DNA of 64,000 nucleotides from Rhypophila decipiens (GCA_033297075.1 MU858176.1:47677-111676), one strand, 5' to 3'; shown: positions 1 to 11,700, counted from the first letter of the stretch. A program made the numbers and translations. The notes: generated by a model not told the origin, from the letters alone.

Positions 1-82
1 ACACAGAAACACCAGCAAACATCCAAGAGCCCACCAAACATTCCAATCCCAACCCGAGCATTCTGAACATCATTCCACGGCC

Positions 83-701
83 ATGTCTACTACCAATACC
101 GCTCGAGAGGAAATCTCTCTTTGGCATCGACTTCGGGAAAAACTCGTCGCAATCATGGAAACCCGGCTGAACGACCGGGCCGAGCAGTCCGCATCTTCTC
201 CGAACTCTTCTTCCGAGTCAAAAGAAGATGCCCCATACGTCAAGTGCCCAATCTGCCTCAAGGAAATCCTGGTTCTAGGAATTACCCCACGCGATACAAA
301 TCCCGAGGACCACACGAAAGAACATGTGCATTACCCGTTGTGGGCACATGTTTTGTGAGAAATGCTTGGAAACATGGCTCTTGGAGGCTCCAGAGAGGGA
401 ACCGGACCCCATTCCCTGTCCCACTTGCAAGAGGACGTTTCGATCTAGATGCGGGTTGCGATCTGAAGGACGGGGCGGGCACCGTGACCTGGCCTATCGG
501 TTCTCTTCTTCCTGTTCCGAACGGCATATTTCTGCCAATACGAGAGACAAGTGCGTATTAGCTCACGTATCAAGAGTTCCAAAAACGGCTCCTGATGACG
601 CTGAAGTTGTGAATGAGTGCTGGGATTGCCGCCTGCGCCCTTTCAGCTGGATATCGGATAAATGCGAGGTGGAACAGGGAGACCGATTGGATGTGGATTA
701 A
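83..701 (+). CDS. RING-finger protein, frame-disrupted first copy
   Basis: Probable RING-type (C3HC4) zinc-binding protein, possibly an E3 ubiquitin ligase. The first frame (83-358) starts MSTTNTAREE and carries the first zinc pair, CPIC, at residues 55-58. The rest of the RING (TRCGHMFCEKC, then CPTC) is in another frame that is open to the stop at 701. Two explanations fit. One is a 49-nt intron at 272-320 (GTTCTA..AAAG), which restores the frame exactly. The other is a single-base frameshift. The intron would remove the LVLGI segment that the downstream paralogue conserves as LALGI, which favours a frameshift. The C-terminal CWDC pair matches CYDC of the paralogue at 1080-2174. A tandem duplication is inferred. 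Confidence is moderate because the exon structure is unresolved. Confidence 0.55.
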
Positions 702-1079
702 CCGGACTTTTCTACCAGAATATTTGGATCATGGGGAGGTCACTCCTTACATGTAAGGTTTGGATACTTTTTACAAGAGGATTACGACTTACAAAGCCTC
801 GCTACACAGATGTTTTACTTGATGTTCATTCTTGCAACTTGCTAGCCATAGAATAGAAACCTTACTAGCTTCCCAGGATGCCTCTAGGAATCAGGGAACT
901 GAGCGTAGCCATAAAAAATGCCACAGACTCCCCTTCGCATATCAGCATCAAGCTTTGAAGATCTATAAACAATACACATCGCCCCAAGTAACCGTATGAG
1001 CCCCCAACGAGCCAATTCTACCCGAGAACGCATTCAACCACAACTCCAGGGAACAGAATCTCACGGAAACGCTACTATC
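702..1079. other. intergenic, nothing recognised
   Basis: A 378-nt gap between the two RING genes. An in-frame ATG at 996 would extend the downstream gene by 28 residues. The ATG at 1080 was preferred because its product begins MST.. like the upstream paralogue. Confidence 0.4.
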
Positions 1080-1904
1080 ATGTCGACATTCGCAGACCCA
1101 GTGACCGTGTACGAACCAACTTTCTGGCACGAGGTTAAGCAACATATCCTAGACGACTCGGGCTCAATCATTAATGGAATTTACTCGGAAGTCCACTTGA
1201 TATGCCCAAAGTGTGCGGACGAAATTCTAGCTCTCGGGATTTCGTCAAGTGTGACCTCACATAGTAGCCCGTTTTATAGCCGGCGGCTACCACACGGGTT
1301 GACTGTCTTCCCATGTGGGCACTTTACCTGTGAGAGATGCTGGCTTGCTTTCTACCTAGAGACTAATCGGTTACACTGCCCACTATGTCAACAAGACCTC
1401 CGATTCACCTCGTGTGGCCACGAAATGCCAACTGCTGATCGTCCCTCGACGTGTTCTTGTGAGGACATGTTGACGCGTTTTTGGGACAGGCGGACTTTCA
1501 CGTCGTCTAAAAAAGATAAGTGCCCTCGTGAATTTGCGGCGATGGTCCCACCGACGATCCCAGAAGGCGGAACAATTCCCGACCAGTGTTACGATTGCCT
1601 GAAAAAGGACTTTGCAGCCGCATGGCCAGACGGCGATTTCATCTCCTTGCCACGCTCTGAGAGGGTATGTATCTGTTATCCCCACCGGAACAATTTGTTA
1701 ACCAAACTTTTTGATAACACTGAACAGACGGAGGCCATTAGACGGTACAAGCATGATGATCTTCTTCTCAAGGGGCCCCGTTGGGGAGTCAATCTCGACG
1801 ACTCTGACTCGTTTGACGAGTCTGAGGAGGAGGAACAGGACGATGAGGACGATGAGGACGACGAAGACGATGAAGATGATGAAGACGATGCGTATTACGA
1901 AGAT

Positions 1905-1939
<35 letters not shown>

Positions 1940-2174
1940 AGAAATGGATGCTTCTGATCCGTTGTATGTCAATGATGATGGAGAAAACAACGAGCCTAGC
2001 GAGACCTACTACGACAAGGCCAATGAGACGGACTTAGGAACTCGACTCCAGGAGCTCCATCTCCGAGCACAGAAAGCCACGACAGAAGCTTCCCCAAACC
2101 AAGACGTCACCTTCAACAGTGGTATGGAGTGGGAGAGCATGGAACTTGATGAGGACTGTTCTCCGCCCGCGTGA
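1080..2174 (+). CDS. RING-finger protein with acidic C-terminal tail
   Basis: Intact paralogue of the preceding gene. From the ATG at 1080, a C3HC4 RING is visible: C42-x2-C45, C79-x-H81, C84-x2-C87 and C100-x2-C103. A second cysteine group (SCGHE, CSCED) and a CYDC pair follow. The C-terminal third is a long Asp/Glu run. A probable 63-nt intron sits at 1665-1727 (GTATGT..GAACAG, with a TTAAC branch-like site). It is a multiple of three without a stop, so the unspliced frame also stays open; splicing would remove 21 residues after the second zinc cluster. RING proteins often act as E3 ligases, but nothing here identifies a substrate. The acidic tail suggests nuclear or protein-binding roles, as inference only. 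Confidence 0.75.
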
Positions 2175-2484
2175 GAAAGACATGACATTATCAACCGGCC
2201 TCGCCCATGCTTGAGGAAACATAGATATCCATCCAGCACATACCGCCACAGACAAGAGGGAACTAAAGACTTTCACTGAAGCGTGAATATGTACTTTGTA
2301 CCTTAGGCTGTTAATAAGAGCCAAATCTCTTTATAATGGATTTCTTGCGTCAACTATAGAGTGGAATCTAAGTATCTGACTGACCGGGCCGACGCAGGGG
2401 CTTTTGGTATGGCCCAGTTGATGTGCTGCACCCTCCGATCCCCGGAAGTAGCTACAAAGACCCATTGTGTCCTCTTGTATCCAT
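2175..2484. other. intergenic between convergent genes
   Basis: About 310 nt separating the RING gene from the end of the M15-like gene on the other strand. No further coding or structured signal recognised. Confidence 0.4.
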
Positions 2485-3002
2485 CTAACTACCATCCGTG
2501 TAAAAGGTGATGTCCCAGTGGTTCCCCTCGTTCTATTTCCATAAAGTGTTAGTCTCTCTCCAGCTCACAGCGCAGTTCATGAGCAACTTGCACAGTAAAT
2601 ATTGCCCGACCTCGCCTTGTACTGAGCATACCCATCACTGCGATCCGCAATCCTCGTAAAGGTACTGGTAATGTAGTTGTTCAAGCCCGTCGTCTTGCTC
2701 ATGTCCAGCTTGTACCCGTTCCAATGACTGTATGTCCCGCTGGCATGGCCTGTCTCGGTGCCGCCCGTGATGGTGATGGCACAGCCGCAGGCCTGCTTAA
2801 GCGTGATGGCGCCAGCAATGGTCTCCTCGCGTACCTGGTCGAAGGATGTGCAGGTGGCGACGTTGCGGTTGCTGCATCCTCCGCTGGAGGCCCACGAGAT
2901 GCCGGCAGCCGAGAGGCGAGAAGTCGCCTGCGCGTGGGTGAGCTTGGCTGCTTCGGCGCTGATGGCGCCCGCACCGAGGAGGGCAAGGATGGAAAACTTC
3001 AT
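2485..3002 (-). CDS. Secreted M15-type (DD-peptidase/Hedgehog-fold) peptidase-like protein, GC-AG intron
   Basis: Two-exon model: 3002-2592 and 2532-2485, 152 residues. The N-terminus MKFSILALLGAGAISAEA is a signal peptide. Motif SHWNGYKLD (H93, D100) matches the M15 zinc motif SxHxxGxxxD. The uninterrupted frame stops just after NIYC. A 59-nt intron at 2533-2591 has a GC donor (GCAAGT), a CTAAC branch site and an ATAG acceptor. It joins in phase to NEGNHWDITFYTDGS, which supplies E139 and H142 of the ExxH that M15 enzymes need for catalysis and the third zinc ligand. Without the intron the active site is incomplete. Likely extracellular; the natural substrate (peptide or peptidoglycan-like) is unknown. 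Family assignment is from motifs only. Confidence 0.75.
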
Positions 3003-4016
3003 TTTGGGTGATTCGGAAGAGTGATGGAGGGTTGAGCTTTGAGAGAACCCCTTCCCAGTTCAAAGGGTTCGTCCTCCCCTTATATGATTGCATTGATTCC
3101 TCATTATAAAGCTGAAGGTGCTTGAAGCTGTCACAATCAGACTTTGAGATAGAGATAGTAAACTAACAACCTGTTGTTTATTCTACATTAGGTAAGAGAA
3201 GACGTCCATGCTCGATAGCCTCCACGCAATCCGTCCACCAACAATCCAAAGAAGGCAGGACGTCTATGTCAAAAGGTTGTGTAACTCAGTCGTGTTCTTG
3301 GCATCAATGGGGGTGGCCAACCCTCCTGCCAGATAGGAATAAGTGAGGGTAGCTAAGGTGGGCTGAGAAAGCCCCTTATTGCATATTATGCAAATCTCCT
3401 GCACGTTGATAAGCACGCAGGACACGCTACTAGCGCGAAGATTAACCACATCTGTCTGTATCTTGTCGATCCCACGTTCCAAATGCCGGCCACGCTGCTA
3501 ACCCCCAACTAAACAATTCGCGGTTTCCGAAGCGAAGGTCTCGTTCGGAGATTGCCGTTGTTGGATCCTGTGAGACGTCCGATTCCCAGGTATTCCAAGG
3601 TTGCTGCCCAACGACATTCACGCGACTTCTTGGCATCTCTGCCCCATACAAACATTTCTTACTTTCTCTCGGACAAAACCTGAGCCGAAGACCACAAAGA
3701 CAGCTTGTAATGGAGAATACTTTTCCGCGGACGACCTACCCTTTCTGAAGACAGAGCCTGCATGGGTGTGCTTTTTAAGACTTGATGGCCCAGCAATGTA
3801 GCCAAGAGACGATTACGATATTGATCAGAAGGTGCTCACAGCTCCGCCCAGGGTAACCTCACTGTGTTAGTTGCTCGTTATTTCTTTACCCAAGCGATGT
3901 AGTATACCAAAGTATTCAAGGAATGGTTCAATAAGTGAATAAAACTAAATAGTTGAACACTAGGAAAATAATAATGATTCAGGGGTGTTGAAACCCCAGT
4001 CATTCGCGGCAACAAG
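3003..4016. other. intergenic, about 1 kb
   Basis: Mostly non-coding. A short minus-strand open stretch around 3264-3482 encodes a hydrophobic, protein-like segment (LATLTYSYLAGGLATPID). It has no convincing start or partner exon, so it could be a gene relic; it is not called. Confidence 0.3.
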
Positions 4017-4423
4017 CTAGAAGCCCGGGTAGCCCCCATCATTCGGATCAATATAGGCCCAAAAAGGCGAATAAAGCTGCTCACTGCCGTGGTCGCAGGC
4101 TCCCTTCTCGCGCTGATAGTGGCGGATGCACTCATCTTTGCTTATGGTCTGGTACGAGCCGGCCTGGTTTTGGATGGACAGGTCGAGCCGTTTGTTGTTG
4201 GCGTAGGAATAACAGCCGGCCCGTGTGTCGCTTGGAAAGAATCCCGAGCCGGTCTGTCTCTGGCAAAAGTCGTCGATGGCTGAGTTCACATCACGATCGC
4301 CTCCCGTGAGATCCCCGAATGTCGGCCCGTGACTGTAGCAGCCCAGGGCAGAGACACGGGTGGGGTGAAAGTGAGCATGGTCGGGATGGCACAGGGAAGG
4401 AGGGAAATGAGCTTGGGAACCAT
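4017..4423 (-). CDS. Small secreted cysteine-containing protein, frame break after signal peptide
   Basis: The body is open from about 4354 down to the stop at 4017. It has regularly spaced cysteines (GCYSHG, DDFCQ, AGCYSY, DECIRHY, GACDHG) and looks like a compact secreted fungal protein. A fitting signal peptide (MVPKLISLLPCAIPTML..) starts at the ATG at 4423 but is in a different frame. The switch falls in the C-rich stretch around 4350-4365 and equals one missing base. No GT..AG pair of reasonable length bridges the frames. This is either a decayed gene or a one-base sequence error. Function is unknown; the pattern resembles small fungal secreted, possibly glycan-binding, proteins, but that is a guess. 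Confidence 0.5.
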
Positions 4424-5048
4424 TTTGGGTCTTCAGTTGCTTTGCTTTTTTCAGTGGCTAATTGGGAGAAGAGATGGGGTTTGATATCGAGGGTCATGAC
4501 ACTTTCTCTGTGTTGATTTGGTGGTGATAAAGTCCGATTAGGATATGAGACAGATGTGCGCTTGAAGGGGATTCATATATTTGCTCAAGGTTCATCTCGC
4601 CCGGCAAGGCTTGCTCAGGATTGCTCATGGTGCCGATGTTGTTTGTGATACAAATATACTCGGCGGAAAAAGCGACTGTGTGTGACGGTTGTGGAGGGAG
4701 CATATCTTTCCTCGTGTTCTTCGGTATATACTGTGACTTGTGCTTCGTTACTTTGCTAGACACATCTTTCCCAAGAGACGGAGAGTCTATTTGGCTTACT
4801 TGATGACACTTAGCTCATCATTGTTCCACAAGTAACAGCAGTCATTCAATGCAATACTGAGCAACGACCTTGGAGTACCAGTATTGAACGTTGGTATATC
4901 CAGAAGCTAATCCAATTATCCTGCAAGAAAGTGCAACTAGCGCTGCTGACTCGTAGACGACAGGTCCCTAAACCAAATACTGGAATCCCACCGAGAAAGC
5001 ACCCGCGCAACATTAATTCCTGTATGCATCAATGACTTTCGATCCTCC
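4424..5048. other. intergenic, nothing recognised
   Basis: About 625 nt upstream of the small secreted gene and downstream of the Gly-rich secreted gene. No feature supported. Confidence 0.4.
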
Positions 5049-5984
5049 TCACCTAGCACCACCAGTGGCAGTCGGCGCCGGTGCACCTGTGCTCGCCGTC
5101 GTCGTTACGGTCCCACCTCCACCGCCTCCTCCGCCCCCTTGATTGCCCTTGACCACGACCGCCTGCACAACCTGGCCAAGTGTATTAAAGATGATATTCA
5201 CCAGACTGCCAAGCGCATCATACTTGTACGTCTTTTGCGTCAACCCATTACCCAGATCCTTGGTGATACCCGCATACGTCATGTTGGTCTGGTAGTTGCC
5301 CACAATCGAACTGACCACATTCCCGGCCTCCCCAACAACCTCTTGAACAATATTGCCCAGATTGTCAATCAAAAAGTTCAGCTTGGTATTTCCCTGGATA
5401 ATAGACCCCAACAAGCCATCAACAGCCCCAATCACATTATCAACCACGTCACCAACCTCATTAAGCAGGTTAATCAGCAAGGGATTGAGATCGAGAGATG
5501 CGAGTGTGCGATTGACGATATCGACCAAATGGCCAAGCCGAATGATGAGCTCGAGCTCGGCGCGCACGTCGGAAATGGTGATGTTGACTTTTTCGACGCC
5601 GACTAGCACGCCGGCGTTGATTTCGACCAGATTGGCGATTTCAGCTGCGAGGTTGACTTCGGCCCGGAGGTTGTCCACGTCGAGCTCGATCTTGCCGACT
5701 GAGAGGTTTGGCACTTTGAGGTGCACGTCTGGTGGCCCAAGGTTTCCGTTTCCTCCTCCTCCTCCTCCGCCGCCACCACCACCACCACCACCACCGGTGC
5801 TAGATGGGGGAGAAGAAGAGCCGGTTGATGTTGCCGAGGCCGAGGCCGGTGGTGGAGTGTTGGATGATGGTGGTTGAGAGGCGTTGGGCGTGCTTGCTGG
5901 TGGTTCTTGACCTCCGCTGCTCGCCGACTGCGCCGAAGCCCATGATGTGAAGAGGAACACACCGAGCAGATTGGTGATCCTCAT
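5049..5984 (-). CDS. Secreted Gly-rich protein with conserved beta/amphipathic repeat domain
   Basis: The start is set at the ATG at 5984, which gives a clean signal peptide (MRITNLLGVFLFTSWASAQ). The upstream in-frame ATG at 6110 precedes it with sequence that does not look like a signal. After a Pro/Ser/Thr-rich linker and a 15-glycine run comes a domain with regular alternation of hydrophobic residues (VGKIELDVDNLRAEVNL). It is followed by NRTLASLDLNPL and a long hydrophobic/amphipathic stretch, then a second run of nine glycines and a Thr/Pro tail that resembles glycosylated wall-protein tails. The central domain is clearly paralogous to that of the gene at 6967-7905, which is divergently transcribed. 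Function unknown; probably extracellular or cell-wall associated. Confidence 0.7.
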   Translation of the reverse strand: MRITNLLGVFLFTSWASAQSASSGGQEPPASTPNASQPPSSNTPPPASASATSTGSSSPPSSTGGGGGGGGGGGGGGGNGNLGPPDVHLKVPNLSVGKIELDVDNLRAEVNLAAEIANLVEINAGVLVGVEKVNITISDVRAELELIIRLGHLVDIVNRTLASLDLNPLLINLLNEVGDVVDNVIGAVDGLLGSIIQGNTKLNFLIDNLGNIVQEVVGEAGNVVSSIVGNYQTNMTYAGITKDLGNGLTQKTYKYDALGSLVNIIFNTLGQVVQAVVVKGNQGGGGGGGGGTVTTTASTGAPAPTATGGAR

Positions 5985-6966
5985 GATGGATTTGTCTGTT
6001 GGGGGCGACCTTTGTAACGAGTGAAATGGTCTTCCACAACAAAAGACCCGAGTGCAGGATAATGCGGGTGCACTCTTGAAAGAAAAGTTGAAAGAGTGTC
6101 GGCGCAGCACGAGGGATGACGGGCGGTGGTTTTGCTCCTCACGGGTGTGCGGAAAAGGATATAAGTGAGGTACCCTGGTCCAACAGGGAAATCCAGATCA
6201 AGGCATTCAACGGTTGTCCCGACTCCAGACTTGGTGAGATCAGGACCTTTAGTTGACAAAAAGGGGATGCCAATTGCCCAACAAGGCCCATATCCGCATC
6301 AATCGCGATTGTTTACCCCTGGTCTTAATACAACTCTGCTATACCCGGATAGCTGCCGAAACCTTGATTTCAGTACCAGACTTGAGGGAAGCAAGGTACA
6401 GGCCCTAAACCTTGAAAGTGCTCCCCCAAATATCCCAGTTACAGGGAGATTAAAGCCAATGCACAGGGCTAGGGGCTGCACATAGGGTAGCATTGACGAG
6501 ACGTTAGGCATCATCTTGTGCCAAGGCACCAAAGTTTCCGATGCAGCGAGCCAGGGGCATTGCCATGTTTGACGTCGCAAAAAGGTGAAAAAGTTGGCTT
6601 TTGCGCATCACATCCGTAATTGCCATGAGAAGCCACAACCAGAGTTGGAAGCACCCCAGGTTGATATGTCGGATATTATGTTTTTGCTAAGTGCGACTGT
6701 GTGACGACGTTAGGAAAAAGGAGAGGACCTCGTCCTCGTTTGGCTACCTTATCGGCCATCTGACTGATACAAGGTCCCTTGCTCCCGATTGAGCCATTCT
6801 CTTGCAGCATCTCGATCCCTTCGTGAGCAAACCAAATCTCTCCTCTTCACCCACTTTCATAGACTGTAAGTTGCGGTGATTTCCCCACTGCGCTTTACAC
6901 GTCAGCTCATTCACTCGTTTTCTCATCCCTCCTCATCATCGCGGTCATCATCCGCAATCCACAAGC
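5985..6966. promoter_or_regulatory. divergent promoter region between two secreted paralogues
   Basis: A 982-nt interval with the two paralogous genes reading away from it, so it must hold both promoters. No specific operator was identified. Confidence 0.4.
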
Positions 6967-7905
6967 ATGACCGCCTCAATCCGCAAGGTCCTCACCTTGC
7001 TCACCCTCACCGTCCTCACCCCTCTCATCTCAGCCCAATCGGACTCCGACGATGGGTACATAGGCTACCGTCTCGAGCACCGCGGCGACCCCGAATCAGC
7101 AGTCTACGAAACAGCAAACACCGACATCGAGCCCCTCCCAGAAACGCCCGACGTCTATCTCAACGCATCCGTCTACGTAGGCGAGATAAACATTGAAGTA
7201 GACAACATAACCGCCAAAGTCAACCTCGACGCCAAGGTCCTCAATCTGTTGCACTTCAGCGCCGGCGTCGACGCATCAATCGACCGCGTCCGCCTAAACA
7301 TCCAAAACATCAGCGCCAAAGTTGAGCTCGAAGCTCGCCTGGGCAATGTCGTGCGCATGGTAGATGATGTGCTCAACAGCATCGATCTCAATCCAATTAT
7401 TGCTACCCTCGGACAAAACGTCAACAAGATTGTCAATCGGACCGTCGATGTAATCGCCGAGCCATTTCCCAATACCACCACAGGGGGAGGCGACGCAGCC
7501 AGCGCCAACGCAAAACGCTCCCTCGAGCTAGCTTACCGTATCGAACACAACATTCTCTATTCCATAGCAGACTTTTCCGGAAACGCGCATACCAATCGTG
7601 TGCTTGCTCAGAATGGCGATCTGCTAGATGAGTTCCTCGACAATGATGGTAATGAGACGGGACGCAAAGTAGTGGGGTTTTATGAGAATGACATGAGCTT
7701 CACGGGCCATAACAAGACTATCGAGGTTGATGGCGAGATTAAAGAGTACGAGCTGCAGTACGAGTACAAGCCGTTTCCCGGGATTGAGGTGGTTAGTTGG
7801 ATCTATATCGATGGGCAGACGGGTAGTGTCACGAGGACGCAGGTCATTTCTGAGGTTGAGGGCGGTGCGTCGGGGACCATTAGTAATGATTCGGATTTGT
7901 TTTGA
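6967..7905 (+). CDS. Secreted protein, paralogue of the 5049-5984 product
   Basis: A single exon of 312 residues. The N-terminus MTASIRKVLTLLTLTVLTPLISA is a signal peptide. Residues about 60-150 (VGEINIEVDNITAKVNL, then DVLNSIDLNPIIATL) align with the domain of the divergent neighbour: shared VG.I...VDN..A.VNL and the ..LDLNP block. This copy lacks the polyglycine and Thr/Pro tails. It instead has a C-terminal part with a possible Kex2-like KR site near residue 182, followed by a hydrophilic beta-rich segment. Several N-glycosylation sequons are present. Function unknown. Head-to-head paralogues suggest an inverted duplication followed by divergence. Confidence 0.7.
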   Translation: MTASIRKVLTLLTLTVLTPLISAQSDSDDGYIGYRLEHRGDPESAVYETANTDIEPLPETPDVYLNASVYVGEINIEVDNITAKVNLDAKVLNLLHFSAGVDASIDRVRLNIQNISAKVELEARLGNVVRMVDDVLNSIDLNPIIATLGQNVNKIVNRTVDVIAEPFPNTTTGGGDAASANAKRSLELAYRIEHNILYSIADFSGNAHTNRVLAQNGDLLDEFLDNDGNETGRKVVGFYENDMSFTGHNKTIEVDGEIKEYELQYEYKPFPGIEVVSWIYIDGQTGSVTRTQVISEVEGGASGTISNDSDLF

Positions 7906-8729
7906 GTGTACATGGTTTTTGGGGATGGGAAAGTGCAAGGAGGCATTGTCGGGAATTTCTTTATTGTGGCCTTGATATTAAGGCCAGAAGAGAAGCTGAA
8001 AATCTTTTCCGTCCCGTTTTCGAAAATCCTATCACGGTCCCATTTGGGTTGGCAGGGCAGCTAAATTATGCGATTGAGGCCCGAGGTGGTTGGGTACCTC
8101 TCTCGACGGTCTTCATGTCGGCTCGGCGTAGTGTAAAAATGAAAGGTTCGGACATTTTCAAGATTCCAAATATTACTCTCTTGGGTTAGGTTAATGGTCT
8201 ATCTTTGGACGTTGTGTTCTACGTTAGTCCTTCTCTGGTGCTGATGTCTAACGCCACAGTTATGTGCTCCACGAGCCATTGCAGCACGCTGCAGTTCTGC
8301 CAGTCCGAGACGACCATTATAGATGGTTTATACAAGGACGTGGAATCTTGAAGGCATTTGGGGCTCCATATATCCGTATGAGTACTTATTTGTTATCGCA
8401 GTTTTGACTTGGAGTGGACATCTTATTATCCCTTCTTCAGACCCGTCAAGGAACTTAATACATGCAACACAGCCTCCAAGGTCGTGCATATTGGTACATA
8501 CACAGCCTGCATGTCACAGCCTGCATGTCTCCTGCAGGGGGTATGTGTATGGTGGGGTTCTGGGGAAGAGCTGATATCTCCTCTCTCCTCTCGTTTCTTT
8601 TGACCTTCCTGGTATCCTGCCCTCCACCTTGTTCTTTCCGGTTTCCAAGTTCTGAATATATTACATACACTCAAAAGCTCATCGGTATTTTTATGATCGC
8701 TATCGTAACTCTGTTGGATTGCGATTTCA
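7906..8729. other. intergenic, short imperfect direct repeat only
   Basis: 824 nt. A 14-nt unit CACAGCCTGCATGT occurs twice in tandem near 8500-8530. Nothing else recognised. Confidence 0.4.
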
Positions 8730-11700
8730 ATGCAATCTAACCAACGTCCCATGAACTCAAGCCCGATGTCGCCGGCTGATTCCTCGCACCCAGCTCTGCC
8801 AGTGATTGAAGACCTCGGTCACTCACTGGTAGTTTACCCTCAGACCCAGAGTTTTCCCAGCATCGTCAGAAAACATGGCAGCATCGTCGAGGATGTGAAA
8901 GAGTGGATCTCCCAATCACTCAGGCCCTCTATTAACGGAAGCTGGCACTTAGTTCCACGCCCGCTTTTCCAGGAGATAATGTCATATGAGAATATACTTG
9001 AAATCGTCAAACAAAAAAATTCTTTTCCCTGGGATACGTCGGCTAATAAACAATCCAATCTCGCGCGTGTTATCTATCAAGGCACGGATGATCGACCGCC
9101 GGCTCGGATGCTCCTAGCGGTGTTGGTAATGCTGGGGATCTACAAAGAAATACAGCATCTCATAGACGACGATATGAGTGATGATTGTCTCCCCCCGTTA
9201 ATCCAAAAGGGAAAGCATACGGGGGAGTTTACCATTACCTGTCCGGTCCATACCAACGGCCACCGAGCCCTTGATCAGCTGCTGCTTGGGGAAGGAACAG
9301 GAACCTGGAAGCCAGGGGACGAATCATCCAAGTTCCCTGACAAACTTTTCAAGGAGCTTAGAAAGCCGTCACCCCAAGAATATGTCGAATGGAGCCGTCG
9401 CTTCAGAGTACCATTTATTGCGTGGATAGAGGGTAGACGTCCTTTCCATTATGTCATAAGGAATCGGGCGCCCCTGCCCATGATACCGGAACAAGAAGAA
9501 CGTTCTGGGCGTTTCAGCAACATTATCAAAGTCAGAATTGATGCCGGTGACCGGAGCTTTGAGAGCCCTCAGGTATGTCTCCCGCAGCTTAGCCTAACGA
9601 ACATATTTCGAAGAGAAGCTAAACCAAGGTTAATAGGGAGAGCCGGAATTGTTTGCGCTAAGAAAGATTCGAACAACACTGTCCCCGTTCGGCGATTCCA
9701 TACCATCCTGGATTGCCGGCATAGACGTCGACTCGGAGCTCAGGAAACGCCAGGGAGACGAAGAAAACCATATCATTCCGAAGTATGACATTTTGGACAC
9801 CAAGGACTGCTTCGTCAAACTCCTGGCAACCTTTGAGGTGTACGATTACATAATTGATACGCGTCCGAGTGTCTACGTGCTGTGCCCGTGGGCGGAATGG
9901 AACCTAGACACCTACCGGAAGGCGCATAGTAAGAGATACTCGCCGCTAAACGTTGGATATCTGAAATGGACTATTCGCAACTTCCTCCACGTTGCGAAAG
10001 CTCTTCACTACTTACATGAGGACTCGAAACTTGGCAAGCGAGCTTCCGCGGCCAAAGCTACCGATAACCCAGGGTATTATAACTCTTCTCCCATTCATCC
10101 TCGAAATGTCTTGGTCTTCACAGCCAGAGGATACATCCCGGGTGAACTTGATGATTCATTTCGGTCAACGATGGCACTTTCAGAGTTCAGCCTATCGGCA
10201 TCATTATTTGCTGCAAATACTGCACCACCGGATGTTGGATTGGGTCAAGATAACAAAGAGTCCTATAGAGACTCCAATGTGTTCAACTTTGGTTGTCTTC
10301 TCCTCGAGCATTTGGTGTGGCTTTTCAGGGGACTTGATGGTCTCGAGAAGTTCTCAATGGCTAGGCTGGAAGTGGACCCCAGATCTGATGGAGAGACAAA
10401 TGCAGACACGTTTTGGAAGCCAACGTCCACGGAAACAGGCCAGCTAAAGGATATTGTGAAGTCAACAATTGCAGAGCTCCGGGATAGGAGCGATTGTGTG
10501 GAAGCTGCCGGAGATTTGCTTATATTCATTGAAGAGGACTTGCTGGATATGAATCCACGCTCTAGGATGGAGAGCTCACAAATTCTTGTCCTAGGGCTGG
10601 GGAGGATAATGGATAGGCTAGAACAGGATGATTCTCTTTATGGGTCGAGAATATGGAAGTCGTCTCGGCGACCAAACCCGCCGCCTAGCCAAGCCTCGCC
10701 AGGCAGTCCCCCCGGTCAAAATAATAACAATGCAGCTGCTGGCATGCCATCGCCCGAGGCTGATCATGGCGACTTGGTGCCCCCAGGCCCTATTCCGGCG
10801 GCTGCCGAAGATGCCCAAGCTAGACGTTCCTCGGGCGTATGGAGCATGAGCGGAATAAAAGACCGTTTTGCTGGTCACCCCGCTGACGAACGTCCCGGCT
10901 CGTCCACAGGTCCACGATTTCAAGGCGCAACAGGTGATGGAGTCTCGGATGCTAGTGTAGCGACTGATAACGGGCAGAAGAAGCGTGGGTTCTTTGGTTT
11001 GAGATCTACCGGGACCGGATTTGATCACCAGCGTCCTCGCAGCAGGGAAAGCATGATCGCCCATGGTCCAGGGACGCCGGTCGGGGAGAGGGACCAGCCT
11101 GGCCCGTCTCCACACCCACATGCAGAGAAGAAGCGAAACAACTTCTTGGGCTTTGGCGGACATGGAGCTTCAGGCGCAGCGCCCCAGTCCAAACTCGCAA
11201 ACAGTCATACTCCCAGGCCGTCCATGTCAAGCACAGCTCCCTCCGAGTTCGCGTCACCAGCGGGAAGTGTTGGCGGGCCTCCTAAGAAGCGGTTCTCGGC
11301 CTTGACCAACAAGTTTCACAGGTATTCAGGGCCGAGTTCCCAGGAAGGTTTGAAGCCACCTGGGACTGCCCAGTCTTCACTTTCGGTGATGCAGACCCGG
11401 CCTCAAGCTGGCCAACCTGGGATGGGCCAGCAGCAGCAGCAGCAGCAACAACAACAGTTCGGGTCGGGACGGGAGAGGAGCGAGAGCAACACGACGACTC
11501 GACCATCCACCGCACAGCCGATGGGCTCGAACCCTATTCACCAAACCCAGGCAGGTTCGAATACAGAACATGACAAGTCCAAGAAGGGCGGCCTCTTGGG
11601 TCGGTTCATGAATAGAGAATCCAAGCCGGCTGCTGCTCCAGGACAACCAATAATGAATCAAGCGCAGATGAATCAAGGGTCAGGACAAATGGGACGTGGC

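Noticed and set aside
5353..5877. Plus-strand ORF with polyproline
   Set aside because: Complement of the polyglycine codons of the real minus-strand secreted gene.
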